Source: G020353115 sp964389685
Lineage (GTDB): Bacteria > Bacteroidota > Bacteroidia > Bacteroidales > VadinHA17
Assembly (NCBI GenBank): GCA_964389685.1
Contig: CAYMFM010000017.1
Span: forward strand, 1-59,604
Direction of reading: 5' to 3'
DNA: 59,604 nt
A program made the translations under genes and the position numbers. Below are positions 50,912 to 59,604 of this stretch, piece by piece; within the stretch, counting starts at the first letter, position 1, and every line of letters begins with the position of its first letter. Under the pieces are notes generated by a model. It had not been told where the DNA came from, did no database searches, and saw only the letters and a list, made by a program, of their open reading frames with translations.

Positions 50912-52150
50912 ATGATAATCGAAATTAAAATACCCAGCCCCGGAGAATCGATCTCAGAGGTGGAAATTGCCACATGGCTGGTTGAGGATGGTGACGTTGT
51001 TGAGAAAGATCAGGAGGTTGCTGAAGTTGAATCGGAAAAAGCCACCCTGCCGTTGCTGGCAACAGACAGTGGCAGGATAAAAATCATAGCACGGGCAGGA
51101 GAAACCCTGGCTGTGGGAGCCGTGGCCTGTACAATTGACACAAGTGTGAAACCGACCGGCAAGGCAAAAAAGAAGGAATCTGAAGAAAAAACGGCAAAAC
51201 CTGAAGAAAAACCAGCAAAGAAACCTGAGGTAGAAGAGGTGAAAACTTCAGAAAAAAGCGATGTGAAAGTTACACCCATCGCACAACAGATGATGAAGGA
51301 ACATGGATTGAATGTAGATGATATCATTCAGGGGCTGAAACGGATCACAAAACAGGAGGTTCAGGCAGTTATCTCTCAGAATGATTCCGGTGTTGTTTCA
51401 ACTCAGGCAAAGGAGATATCCCGTGAATCCGAATCGGTCAAAATGTCTTCTTTACGGCGTAAATTGAGCCAAAGGCTGGTTGCGGTTAAAAATGAAACAG
51501 CCATGCTAACCACCTTCAACGAGGTGGATATGAGCGAGGTTATCCAAATCCGGAAAAAATACCAGCAGCAATTCATGGAGAAACATAGTGTTAAACTGGG
51601 ATTCATGTCATTCTTTACCCGGGCTGTTACTATTGCCCTGAAGACCTACCCCAGCGTGAATTCCATGATCGATGAGGATAATATTGTCTATTTCGATTAC
51701 TGCGATATTGGGATAGCTGTGCAGGCTGATAAGGGATTGCTGGTCCCGGTAATCCGAAATACAGAAGCATTGAGCATGGCCGAAATTGAAAAAAAGATCA
51801 TCGAGCTGGCAGGTAAAGCCAGAAAAAACCGGATCTCGATGGATGACATGGCAGGAGGCACTTTCACCATTTCCAACGGTGGACTGTTCGGTTCTATGCT
51901 CTCTACGCCCATTCTGAACCCACCACAGGCAGCGATCCTCGGTATGCACAATATCATCGAAAGACCGGTTGCTGTCGATGGAAAGGTAGAGATCCGACCG
52001 GTCATGTTCCTGGCGCTCTCCTACGATCATCGGCTGATCGACGGCCGTGATTCCGTGGGATTCCTGGTCAAGGTTAAGGAGTTGCTGGAATCACCGGAAA
52101 AAATGATTTTTAGTGGTTCAGATCCCGAAAAACTCCTGCTGGATCTGTAA
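50912..52150 (+). CDS. sucB: dihydrolipoyl succinyltransferase (2-oxoglutarate dehydrogenase E2)
   Basis: A 412-residue E2. One N-terminal lipoyl domain with lipoyl-Lys43 (VESEKATL), a charged linker rich in Lys, Glu and Pro (about 85-120), a peripheral subunit-binding domain (TPIAQQMMKEHGLNVDDI) and the catalytic domain with SYDHRLIDGRDSV containing the active-site His. It forms the core of the 2-oxoglutarate dehydrogenase complex with SucA. The pair is followed directly by a MITE-like element. Confidence 0.96.
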   Translation: MIIEIKIPSPGESISEVEIATWLVEDGDVVEKDQEVAEVESEKATLPLLATDSGRIKIIARAGETLAVGAVACTIDTSVKPTGKAKKKESEEKTAKPEEKPAKKPEVEEVKTSEKSDVKVTPIAQQMMKEHGLNVDDIIQGLKRITKQEVQAVISQNDSGVVSTQAKEISRESESVKMSSLRRKLSQRLVAVKNETAMLTTFNEVDMSEVIQIRKKYQQQFMEKHSVKLGFMSFFTRAVTIALKTYPSVNSMIDEDNIVYFDYCDIGIAVQADKGLLVPVIRNTEALSMAEIEKKIIELAGKARKNRISMDDMAGGTFTISNGGLFGSMLSTPILNPPQAAILGMHNIIERPVAVDGKVEIRPVMFLALSYDHRLIDGRDSVGFLVKVKELLESPEKMIFSGSDPEKLLLDL

Positions 52151-52183
52151 GGTTTATTCTCTAATCACAAAAAAAAAATGGCA

Positions 52184-52358
52184 AAAAAAATGGTGACAGC
52201 TTCCTATTTATTTACTTCTAAAGAAATTATATTATTTAATTGATTTTCAAATATATAATACCATTTTTTGAATGAATTGACAATTTTTAAAAATTATATA
52301 AAATATTGTATATCAATGTATTAATTAATATAAAATAGGAAGCTGTCACTATTTTTTT
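52184..52358 (+). mobile_element. MITE-like element, copy 1
   Basis: About 175 bp, very AT-rich, with terminal inverted repeats of about 25 bp containing GGTGACAGCTTCCTATTT (left) and AAATAGGAAGCTGTCAC (right). It has no ORF. It differs from the copy at 53705-53878 at only 4 positions. Both copies are in the same orientation and bracket the gene at 52427-53554. Confidence 0.85.
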
Positions 52359-52426
52359 TGAGATGATTTAATTGCTCTTTAAAATCATTATATTTATTAT
52401 AGCTTCGTAGGGATCAAAATGAAAAT

Positions 52427-53554
52427 ATGGTAAATTCTCAAACCCATGGCTTTCTGATTAATCCTCATAAAAAGAGGACAATCCACCTGGACCCTGCTCT
52501 TGAAAAGATCCTGAATTCAAATGAAGGTTTTCGGTTTCATAAATCATTACAAGGGTACCACCCCACCCCATTGGTTTCCCTGCCTGCTTTGGCTGAAAAA
52601 TTAGGTATTGGAGCACTTTGGATAAAGGATGAATCAACCCGTTTTGGGTTAAATGCATTCAAAGGTCTGGGAGCATCGTTTGCCGTTCAGCAATACCTGA
52701 ACAACCATCCCGGAGATCATATGTTTTGCGCATCAACCGATGGAAACCATGGGAAGGCCCTGGCATGGATCTGTCGGATTCTGAAACAGCAATGTACTGT
52801 TTTTGTACCTGACCATACCGTTCCTGAACGAATTGAATCGATTCAAAAAGAAAACGCCGAGGTTATTGTGGTCGATGGAAATTACGATCTTGCGGTTGAA
52901 AGCGCTAAGGAGTGGTCACATGAACGTGGTGCTGTCCTGATTCAGGATACATCCTGGCCGGGATATGAAGAAATACCCACACTCATTATGCAAGGCTACC
53001 AAACATCCTTCCGGGAGATGGAATCATGGCTCAGAAAACATCCCGTTGATTTCATCCTGATCCAGGCTGGAGTGGGAAGCTGGGCAGCCAGTGCTGCCTG
53101 GTATTTCAACCGGGTATCCAGGGCTCCCCGGCCAGTCCTCTTTGTTGTCGAAGCATTCGAAACCGATTGCATCCTCGAATCGATCAAACGGAACCGGCAA
53201 ACCATGACCTCCAAAACACGTCAAACCCTGTTAGCCGGATTGAATTGCGGATTTCCATCACAACTTGCCTGGAAAATCCTGAAGCAGGGTGCGGATGCAT
53301 TTATGTCGGTACCGGATACGGTATGCATTGAAGCGATGAAAAGATTATACCATCCTTTAGGAAACGATTCGCAAATAATTTCAGGGGAATCAGGGGCTGC
53401 GGGTTTGGGTGGACTGATGGCACTTCTTTCAGTGGATGACTTAAGGGATGGAAAAAAGAAAATTGGACTGAACCGCAATTCAAAGGTGCTCTTATTCAAT
53501 ACAGAAGGAATAACGGATGGTGTTTTGTTTAAGCGGTTGGTTTTGGACGGGTAG
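52427..53554 (+). CDS. diaminopropionate ammonia-lyase-like PLP enzyme
   Basis: Fold-type II PLP enzyme of 375 residues. The PLP Lys is in FGLNAFKGLGASFA, and DGNHGKALAW binds the cofactor ring; GVGSWAASAAWYF provides a glycine loop and SGESGAAGLGGL lies near the C-terminus. RFGLNAFKxLGxS is typical of 2,3-diaminopropionate ammonia-lyase (YgeX/DpaL), which turns diaminopropionate into pyruvate and ammonia; threonine dehydratase and threonine synthase differ at this motif. It is slightly shorter than the usual 400 residues. It stands alone between the two MITE-like copies, which makes mobilisation as a unit possible. Confidence 0.82.
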   Translation: MVNSQTHGFLINPHKKRTIHLDPALEKILNSNEGFRFHKSLQGYHPTPLVSLPALAEKLGIGALWIKDESTRFGLNAFKGLGASFAVQQYLNNHPGDHMFCASTDGNHGKALAWICRILKQQCTVFVPDHTVPERIESIQKENAEVIVVDGNYDLAVESAKEWSHERGAVLIQDTSWPGYEEIPTLIMQGYQTSFREMESWLRKHPVDFILIQAGVGSWAASAAWYFNRVSRAPRPVLFVVEAFETDCILESIKRNRQTMTSKTRQTLLAGLNCGFPSQLAWKILKQGADAFMSVPDTVCIEAMKRLYHPLGNDSQIISGESGAAGLGGLMALLSVDDLRDGKKKIGLNRNSKVLLFNTEGITDGVLFKRLVLDG

Positions 53555-53704
53555 TTCATATTGAAATACTATTCATCGCCTGGGATATAGCGCTTCATGG
53601 AACGATTTCCCATTGATTATTTAACTAGTTGAACCGATATATCCATCAATACATGCTAAAAACATGCAGAGACAGCTCCTGAAATTTATTTATATTCTAA
53701 AGCC

Positions 53705-53878
53705 AAAAAAATGGTGACAGCTTCCTATTTAATTACTTCTAAAGAAATTATTTTATTTAATTGATTTTCAAATATATAATACCATTTTTTGAATGAATTG
53801 ACAATTTTTAAAAATTCTATAAAATATTGTATATCAATGTATTAATTAATATAAAATAGGAAGCTGTCACCATTTTTT
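53705..53878 (+). mobile_element. MITE-like element, copy 2
   Basis: 174 bp, 4 differences from copy 1. In this copy the terminal inverted repeats are perfect over 25 bp (AAAAAATGGTGACAGC... and its reverse complement). No transposase is nearby and no clear target duplication is seen. The gap 53555-54025 otherwise contains two hairpins and a copy of the AAGATAAAAG repeat. Confidence 0.85.
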
Positions 53879-53892
53879 GAAGTATCATAAAG

Positions 53893-53934
53893 ATCCCGAT
53901 ATTCAGCGGGATGCCCGCCTGCCGGTCGGGCAGG
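53893..53934. repeat. two adjacent intergenic hairpins
   Basis: ATCCCG/CGGGAT (53893-53898 and 53907-53912) is followed by CCTGCC/GGCAGG (53918-53923 and 53929-53934). The second belongs to the same family as the hairpins at 20151, 34912 and 35012. Confidence 0.5.
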
Positions 53935-53992
53935 AATTCGAATAAGTAGTTACAGTTCACACGGCTGTTCCTGAAACCATAGTCTCATTTAC

Positions 53993-54022
53993 TTTTATCT
54001 TTTTACTTTTATCTTTTATCTT
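53993..54022 (-). repeat. 30-bp AAGATAAAAG repeat, third copy
   Basis: Matches 30993-31022 at 29 of 30 positions. It lies 3 bp from the stop codon of the FtsX-like gene, just as the copy at 30993-31022 lies beside a stop codon. No four-helix-bundle gene is next to this copy. Confidence 0.6.
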
Positions 54023-54025
54023 GAT

Positions 54026-56368
54026 CTATTCGTACCTCAGACTTTCCGCCGTATTGGTACTGGTTGTCCGAAGAATATGATAGAAAGTACTGATAAGGGT
54101 CAGGAATAAAAACAGGATACCGGCTAATGCAAAAACCCACCAGCTCAGTCCGGTTTTGTAAGCAAAGTTTTGCAGCCACCGGTTCATGAAATGGTATGCT
54201 ATGGGACAGGCAATGATGAATGCGAGAAGGATCCATTTGAGATAATCTTTCAGTATCAATCCGATCAGATCACTGACCAGTGCTCCGCTGGCTTTTCGGA
54301 TACCCATCTCTTTTGTTCTCTGCTGAAGCATAAATGATACCAGACCGAACAAGCCAAGGCAGGAGATTAGTATTGCCACCAGTGTAAAATAAATAATGAC
54401 CCTCTCTGTTTTTCTGTCTTCTTTATACAGATCATCAATTTTGTTGGATAACAGGAACATTTCGGGAGGGAAATTTGGAGACATGTCGTTCCAAATATCC
54501 ATTATGTGTTTTGATGTATTCGACAAACTGGTTCTCTCCACCGAATGAAGCTTCAGGAACAGACGGTCTGTGTTGTCCGGATCTAGACGAAAAACCATCG
54601 GACTGATTTCTTTGTGTAAGGATCGCAAATGAAAGTCTTTTAAAACACCCACAAGATTTCCTTCGGCATCTCCATTATGAGGTGGGAATGAGGTATTGAA
54701 TGGATTCTCCAATTCAAATTTCTTTACCGCACTCTCATTCATGATGATATTCATCTTCTCGCTTGCTACATTTTGCAAAAAATGACGGCCGTTTACTATT
54801 TCATATTCCAGCAGATCCAAAAAATTATCATCAACCATCGCGAGATGAAACAGGGCTTCTCTCTCTTCTCCCTCATAATATATGTCCGTTCCAACCATCA
54901 TTCTCGCATCGCAGGGAATATAGCTCGACCATGCATATTCTGCGACATTCGGATCACTTTTTATCTCATCAAGGAACAGGATCCTTTTTTCATTTAGTTC
55001 TTCTGATAAAGGGATCACCATGATGTTCTCAGGATTAAATCCCAGGTCTTTTGTCCGGATAAACTGAAACTGTTTCAGCATCATCATGGAACAGATGATC
55101 AGGATAGTCGACACAATGAATTGAAATAACATCAATAGTTTCCTAAATAATCCCTTTCCGGATGTTCTGATGGTTTGTCCTCTCAGGACTTCAGGATTAT
55201 GATGCCCTGACAAATAGAAACCGGGGAAGAAGCCAACGAGAAGTCCCAGGCATACTGATCCCGACAGGAAGAACACCCAGAATAAAATGCTTTTTGTATT
55301 CAGGTAATCAAGATTTGAGTTGATCAATTCATTGTATTCCGGTATAAACAGGTTGGCAAAGATGATGGCAAAATTCATGGCGATCAGACTCAGAATAATC
55401 GGCTCTATCAGAATCTGAAAAATGAGTTGCTTGCGGGAGCCACCGACTATTTTCCTAATCATCATTTCTCTTAATCTTGTCAGGAAGGTAGCTATAGAAA
55501 GATTTACATAATTGATGACCGCAATGAAAAAAATAAAGATGCCTATCGTGATCAGGATTAGTAATTTCTTAATATCCCCCTGTCTGTATTTTCCTACTTC
55601 CTCTTCAAAAAAATGAAGGTCTTTTAAACATAAAAGATCAAACTCATCCCACTGATGTTCTTCTGCAAATGGTTCCAATTTTAATTTTAGCTGGTCAATA
55701 TCGGTATGTTCACCAACCATGATCATCGTGTTGGTCACGTACATATACCAGCTTTCGAATCGTTCAGGCTCCATCATCTGGTAAAGTGTATTAAATGACA
55801 TTAACCCATTGAAGAAGATGGATGAATTGGTTGGAACATCCGCGATAACACCTGTAACAGTCAGGTCATATTTATTATTGAGCCTAATGGTATTACCCAT
55901 TGGATTTGCCTCTCCAAATAGTTTATATTTCATTTTCTCAGTGAGGACTATAGAGTTAGGTGAAACCAGGGCTTTCTCAGGATTGCCATAGATCAGATTG
56001 AAGTCAAAAAAGTCGAAAAACGTTGAATCTGCATAATACAGATCCTCAACAATAACAGGCTCATTCCCGCAATTCAAAACAGCATCCCTCGCCATGAAAT
56101 AATCCAATCTTAGCGTACTTTCTACCTCAGGGAGCATATCTTTCATTGTGGGTGCAAGAGCATAGGGTGTAAACCAACCCAGTGTTTTAACAAAATAGAC
56201 CTGGTTTATATTCCGGTGAAATTTGTCATTGCTAAGTTCTTGGTATACAAACCGGCCAATCAGAATAACCACAGCCAAACCGAGTGAGAATCCTGTTAAA
56301 TTTATAAAGGTGTGAAGCTTATTCCTGTAAATATTACGCAAGGCAACCAGCAGATAGTTCTTAAACAT
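54026..56368 (-). CDS. FtsX-like (MacB-type) ABC transporter permease
   Basis: Second large permease, 780 residues, with the same plan as 40732-43071: N-terminal helix (FINLTGFSLGLAVVILIGRFVYQE, in part), MacB-PCD periplasmic domain, three helices at about 280-420, a second periplasmic domain and C-terminal helices ending NTAESLRYE. The sequences clearly belong to one family but are not recent duplicates. No ATPase or two-component genes are adjacent, and no sigma-54-like site was found upstream. Confidence 0.9.
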   Translation of the reverse strand: MFKNYLLVALRNIYRNKLHTFINLTGFSLGLAVVILIGRFVYQELSNDKFHRNINQVYFVKTLGWFTPYALAPTMKDMLPEVESTLRLDYFMARDAVLNCGNEPVIVEDLYYADSTFFDFFDFNLIYGNPEKALVSPNSIVLTEKMKYKLFGEANPMGNTIRLNNKYDLTVTGVIADVPTNSSIFFNGLMSFNTLYQMMEPERFESWYMYVTNTMIMVGEHTDIDQLKLKLEPFAEEHQWDEFDLLCLKDLHFFEEEVGKYRQGDIKKLLILITIGIFIFFIAVINYVNLSIATFLTRLREMMIRKIVGGSRKQLIFQILIEPIILSLIAMNFAIIFANLFIPEYNELINSNLDYLNTKSILFWVFFLSGSVCLGLLVGFFPGFYLSGHHNPEVLRGQTIRTSGKGLFRKLLMLFQFIVSTILIICSMMMLKQFQFIRTKDLGFNPENIMVIPLSEELNEKRILFLDEIKSDPNVAEYAWSSYIPCDARMMVGTDIYYEGEEREALFHLAMVDDNFLDLLEYEIVNGRHFLQNVASEKMNIIMNESAVKKFELENPFNTSFPPHNGDAEGNLVGVLKDFHLRSLHKEISPMVFRLDPDNTDRLFLKLHSVERTSLSNTSKHIMDIWNDMSPNFPPEMFLLSNKIDDLYKEDRKTERVIIYFTLVAILISCLGLFGLVSFMLQQRTKEMGIRKASGALVSDLIGLILKDYLKWILLAFIIACPIAYHFMNRWLQNFAYKTGLSWWVFALAGILFLFLTLISTFYHILRTTSTNTAESLRYE

Positions 56369-56596
56369 GTTGATTTCAATTTGGTTATTTTTTTTTCAAG
56401 ATATTGTACACGAACGAATGCCTCCAAACCTCATACCATTAAATGCATAATGCTGATTATAAGTCAATTATACAATCACTTATCATGAATAACAGCTCCA
56501 TGTGTTCCATAATCATCCACTAAATGGTTCATTTTCATACAAAGTAAAAAATCGACAATGATCTGTTTTCCAAGGGTGAAATTAAAAATCAATGTC

Positions 56597-56604
56597 TATA
56601 TTTG
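56597..56604 (+). promoter_or_regulatory. Bacteroidota -7 box of the M20 gene
   Basis: TATATTTG, an exact TAnnTTTG match, 21 nt before the ATG at 56626. It covers the TTG at 56602, which therefore should not be the start codon. Confidence 0.5.
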
Positions 56605-56625
56605 AATACATCTAATACAACTCAT

Positions 56626-57960
56626 ATGCATACTCATAGATCCAGAATTTTCATTTTACTGACCATTATTTCCGGGTTAACAATGCATGCACAGGATAAG
56701 GTTTTAGTTGAGACCATTTCAAAGGAGATTAATTCGAATATGGATCATTATCAATCTTTATACAAGCATCTGCATCAACATCCGGAGCTCTCTTTTCAGG
56801 AGTTTACCACTTCGGACCGGATGGCTGAAGAGTTAGGGAAGCTTAACTTCCAAATAACCCGGAATTTTGGAGGGACCGGGATCGTTGGTGTTTTTGAAAA
56901 TGGTGATGGCCCCGTTATTATGGTACGTACGGATATGGATGCCCTTCCAATCGAAGAAAAAACGGGTTTGCCCTATGCCAGCGTGGTAACGATGAAAAAT
57001 GAAGACGGGGAGGAAGTTCCGGTAATGCACGCCTGCGGACATGATGTCCACATGACGGTTTGGGTGGGAACTGCAAACACACTGGTTGCGCTTAAGGATC
57101 ACTGGAAAGGTACACTGATCATGATAGCCCAGCAGGCTGAAGAGAAGAGTGGTGGGGCCAATGCCATGATCGAGGAAGGGTTGTTCAGGAAATTCCCGGT
57201 TCCGGATTATGCACTGGCATTTCATGTCAATCCGGGACTTCCGTCCACTATGGTGGGATATTGTCCCGAAGCGGCATTTGCCGGTGTAAGTTCAGTGGAC
57301 ATCGCGATTTTTGGTGAAGGGGGACACGGTGCATACCCTCACGAAACAATCGATCCGGTTGTTCTGGCTTCACGAACAGTGGTGGATCTTCAAACCATTG
57401 TCAGCAGGGAGATCTCCCCTCTTAAACCGGCTGTGGTAACGGTTGGGTCCATTCACGGTGGCACCCAGCACAACATTATCCCGGACCGGGTTGACCTTCA
57501 GCTAACCATCAGGTTTTATACTGACGATGTCTATCATCAAATCATTGAAGCAATACACAGGATAACCCGGGGAGTGGCAATATCCGCCGGTTTACCCGAA
57601 AACAAATTCCCTGAAATAACGATTGCTGATTCGTATACACCCCCGGTTCAGAACAATCCTGCATTAATCCATCATGCCACCTCTTCGTTCAGCAGGATCC
57701 TGGGAGAAAAGAATGTAGTAAGGGTTGAGCCCACCATGGCTGGTGAGGATTTCGGCAAATACGGACAAACCGATGAACAAATCCCAATCTTCATGTTCTG
57801 GGTTGGAGCGGTGAATCCAGAGGTTTACGCCGAATCCATGGAAAAGGACATTTCTATGCCTCCACTGCATTCCCCGCACTTTGCTCCGGATTATAAAAAT
57901 TCAATCAGAACCGGTATCAAAGCCATGAGTTTCGCAACAATCAATCTTTTTCTGAAATAG
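56626..57960 (+). CDS. exported M20-family amidohydrolase
   Basis: Zinc-dependent amidohydrolase/carboxypeptidase of the M20D group, 444 residues, with a signal peptide (RIFILLTIISGLTMHAQ). Motifs: HLHQHPELSFQE, VRTDMDALPIEEKTGLPYAS (as RTDMDALP), HACGHDVHM with the metal-binding Cys and His, QQAEEKSGGA with the catalytic Glu, and AGEDFGKY near the C-terminus. Relatives hydrolyse N-acyl or N-amino-acid conjugates such as hippurate. It is 40 bp upstream of a gamma-glutamyltransferase gene and probably forms an operon with it for peptide or conjugate breakdown in the periplasm. Confidence 0.92.
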   Translation: MHTHRSRIFILLTIISGLTMHAQDKVLVETISKEINSNMDHYQSLYKHLHQHPELSFQEFTTSDRMAEELGKLNFQITRNFGGTGIVGVFENGDGPVIMVRTDMDALPIEEKTGLPYASVVTMKNEDGEEVPVMHACGHDVHMTVWVGTANTLVALKDHWKGTLIMIAQQAEEKSGGANAMIEEGLFRKFPVPDYALAFHVNPGLPSTMVGYCPEAAFAGVSSVDIAIFGEGGHGAYPHETIDPVVLASRTVVDLQTIVSREISPLKPAVVTVGSIHGGTQHNIIPDRVDLQLTIRFYTDDVYHQIIEAIHRITRGVAISAGLPENKFPEITIADSYTPPVQNNPALIHHATSSFSRILGEKNVVRVEPTMAGEDFGKYGQTDEQIPIFMFWVGAVNPEVYAESMEKDISMPPLHSPHFAPDYKNSIRTGIKAMSFATINLFLK

Positions 57961-58000
57961 GATTATCATTTAGCACGTAATACAATTAATATTGAGAACC

Positions 58001-59604
58001 ATGAAAAGATACATGTTACTATCTATCATCCTGGCTCTATTGTTCACCACAATACACGGTCAGGACCGGTTAACCGGTAAGCCTTTTGCAACGCGGTCTG
58101 AAGTTATTGCACAGCACGGGATGGCCTGCACAAGTCAGCCCCTGGCTACCCAGGTTGCCCTGGACATTCTCAAGCAGGGTGGAAATGCGATCGATGCAGC
58201 GATTGCAGCAAATGCAGTCATCGGTTTAATGGAACCAACAGGTAGCGGGATTGGAGGAGATCTCTTTGCCATTATCTGGGACAGCAAAACAGGACAGCTA
58301 TATGGATTGAATGCCAGTGGACGTTCACCAAAATCACTCACCCTCGATTATTTCAAGAAAACCGGCTTTGAACGGATCCCGTCACACGGGCCTCTGCCGG
58401 TCTCGGTCCCCGGCTGTGTGGATGGATGGTTTGAGATGCATAAGAGATTCGGCACCCTTCCAATGGAAACAATTCTTTCACCAGCCATCCGGTATGCCAG
58501 GGAAGGATTCCCGGTGACTGAGCTAATTGCATATTACTGGAGGAGTGCCCGCTCCCTCTCCCGTTTTCCCAACGTGAGCGAGACCTATATGCCGGAAGGA
58601 GCTCCTCCCGCCAAAGGGGAAATCTTCCGTAATCCATACCTGGCAAACACCCTGGAAAAAATTGCCACCGGCGGAAGGGATGTTTATTATAAAGGAGAAA
58701 TTGCACGAACCATTGATCAGTTCATGAAGGAAAACGGCGGATTCCTTTCATACGAAGACCTGGCTAACCACTCTTCGGAATGGGTGGATCCCATCTCTGT
58801 CAACTACCGCGGCTACGATGTATGGGAGTTACCACCAAACGGACAGGGAACTGCTGCGCTGCAGATCCTGAACATCCTGGAAGGCTTTGACATTGCATCC
58901 ATGGGATTTGGCAGTACCGATTACATCCATCATTTTGTAGAATCAAAAAAGCTTGCTTTTGAAGACAGGGCAAAATATTATGCCGATCCCGCCTTCAACG
59001 ATATCCCCATCGAACAGTTAATATCCAGGGAATACGCTGCCGAAAGGAGGAAGCTTATTAACCCGAATCGGGCTGCGCGCCGGTATGACGCCGGTGAACT
59101 GGAACAGGGTAATACGATCTATATGACTGTAGCCGACAAGGATGGAAACATGGTTTCGCTGATACAGAGTAATTACCGTGGCCTTGGCTCGGGAATGGTC
59201 CCGGATAAACTGGGATTTATGCTGCAGGACCGGGGTGAACTCTTCACACTCGAGGAGGGGCATTTCAACTGTTATGAACCAGGAAAAAGACCATTCCACA
59301 CCATTATTCCTGCCTTTGTCACCAAAGATGGCAAACCCTGGATCAGCTTTGGAGTAATGGGTGGATCCATGCAACCCCAGGGCCATGCTCAGATCATTGT
59401 CAACCTGATCGATTTCGGGATGAACCTGCAGGAAGCCGGGGATGCTCCCAGGATCCGGCATGGCGGATCATCACAACCAACCGGTGAGAAGATGACCAAC
59501 GGAGGAACGGTTTACCTTGAGTCCGGTATCGATCCTGATGTCATTCGTGAATTGATGAAGAAAGGACACAATATTGAATGGACAGTGGGTGGATTCGGGG
59601 GATA
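58001..59604 (+). CDS. ggt: gamma-glutamyltransferase (3' end outside window)
   Basis: Exported gamma-glutamyltransferase/hydrolase, truncated by the window end after about 534 codons. Signal peptide MLLSIILALLFTTIHGQ. The large-subunit part shows GGNAIDAAIAANAV, TGSGIGGDLFAI and NASGRSP. The autocleavage site and nucleophile Thr should be in EQGNTIYMTVADKDGNMVSL; this NTIYMT form, in place of the classical TTHFS, is typical of YwrD-type members. FGVMGGSMQPQGHAQI follows. The enzyme splits gamma-glutamyl bonds, as in glutathione. It probably shares a transcript with the M20 gene. Confidence 0.92.
   Translation, partial: MKRYMLLSIILALLFTTIHGQDRLTGKPFATRSEVIAQHGMACTSQPLATQVALDILKQGGNAIDAAIAANAVIGLMEPTGSGIGGDLFAIIWDSKTGQLYGLNASGRSPKSLTLDYFKKTGFERIPSHGPLPVSVPGCVDGWFEMHKRFGTLPMETILSPAIRYAREGFPVTELIAYYWRSARSLSRFPNVSETYMPEGAPPAKGEIFRNPYLANTLEKIATGGRDVYYKGEIARTIDQFMKENGGFLSYEDLANHSSEWVDPISVNYRGYDVWELPPNGQGTAALQILNILEGFDIASMGFGSTDYIHHFVESKKLAFEDRAKYYADPAFNDIPIEQLISREYAAERRKLINPNRAARRYDAGELEQGNTIYMTVADKDGNMVSLIQSNYRGLGSGMVPDKLGFMLQDRGELFTLEEGHFNCYEPGKRPFHTIIPAFVTKDGKPWISFGVMGGSMQPQGHAQIIVNLIDFGMNLQEAGDAPRIRHGGSSQPTGEKMTNGGTVYLESGIDPDVIRELMKKGHNIEWTVGGFGG

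Noticed and set aside
52427..53554. Threonine synthase or threonine dehydratase
   Set aside because: The PLP-lysine context RFGLNAFKGLGAS and the overall length fit the diaminopropionate ammonia-lyase family better.

Overview
The window looks like a chromosomal stretch of a Bacteroidota bacterium, probably an anaerobic or facultative member of the Bacteroidales/Marinilabiliales side of the phylum, assembled as a scaffold (one run of 100 N at 5643-5742). The reasons are Bacteroidota-type promoter boxes (TAnnTTTG), A-rich leaders without strong Shine-Dalgarno sites, exported Tat-dependent Gfo/Idh/MocA oxidoreductases beside DUF1080 proteins, FtsX-like permeases without a neighbouring ATPase, a sigma-54 regulator/kinase pair, and four-helix-bundle (S23-like) genes. 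No rRNA, tRNA or CRISPR was seen.

Layout. 1-9850: a sugar locus with three Gfo/Idh/MocA oxidoreductases, an exported TIM-barrel isomerase/epimerase, two DUF1080 proteins and an M14 peptidase; together these fit oxidation of glycosides to 3-keto sugars and their cleavage outside the cytoplasm. 10135-16025: a cation/proton antiporter, two parts of the AmmeMemoRadiSam set with a UPF0158 gene between them, acylphosphatase and a class IV aminotransferase. 16077-18447: an AT-rich patch with a small TTAA-bounded repeat, a HEPN/MNT pair and a HigB/HigA pair, plus a 59-codon small ORF. 18485-19861: an exonuclease/GIY-YIG fusion nuclease.

20311-39803 is the most interesting part, a redox-balancing region. 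A proton-translocating transhydrogenase operon (pntA1-A2-B) is divergent from a five-gene operon encoding HydC-like, HydB-like, NuoG-like, NfnA-like and NfnB-like proteins. The large subunit has the iron-sulfur relay of NuoG/formate dehydrogenase but lacks the Cys/Sec that would bind molybdenum, and no hydrogenase H-cluster subunit is present. The operon therefore looks like a multi-subunit flavin/iron-sulfur transhydrogenase (NADH, NADPH, ferredoxin), related in plan to the Stn/Bfu type of electron-bifurcating enzyme. A separate, canonical NfnAB pair lies 7 kb further on, so the cell has three routes for exchanging electrons between NADH, NADPH and ferredoxin. Between them are a four-helix-bundle cassette framed by inverted repeats, a zinc-ribbon protein, two peptidases, a homoserine dehydrogenase whose last codons come from a repeat element, and a very AT-rich methyltransferase.

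40104-59604: a ferritin-like protein, two large FtsX-type permeases, a sigma-54 response regulator and kinase, a C45-type hydrolase, 2-oxoglutarate dehydrogenase E1 and E2 (sucAB), a diaminopropionate ammonia-lyase-like gene bracketed by two nearly identical 174-bp MITE-like elements, an M20 amidohydrolase and a gamma-glutamyltransferase cut by the window end.
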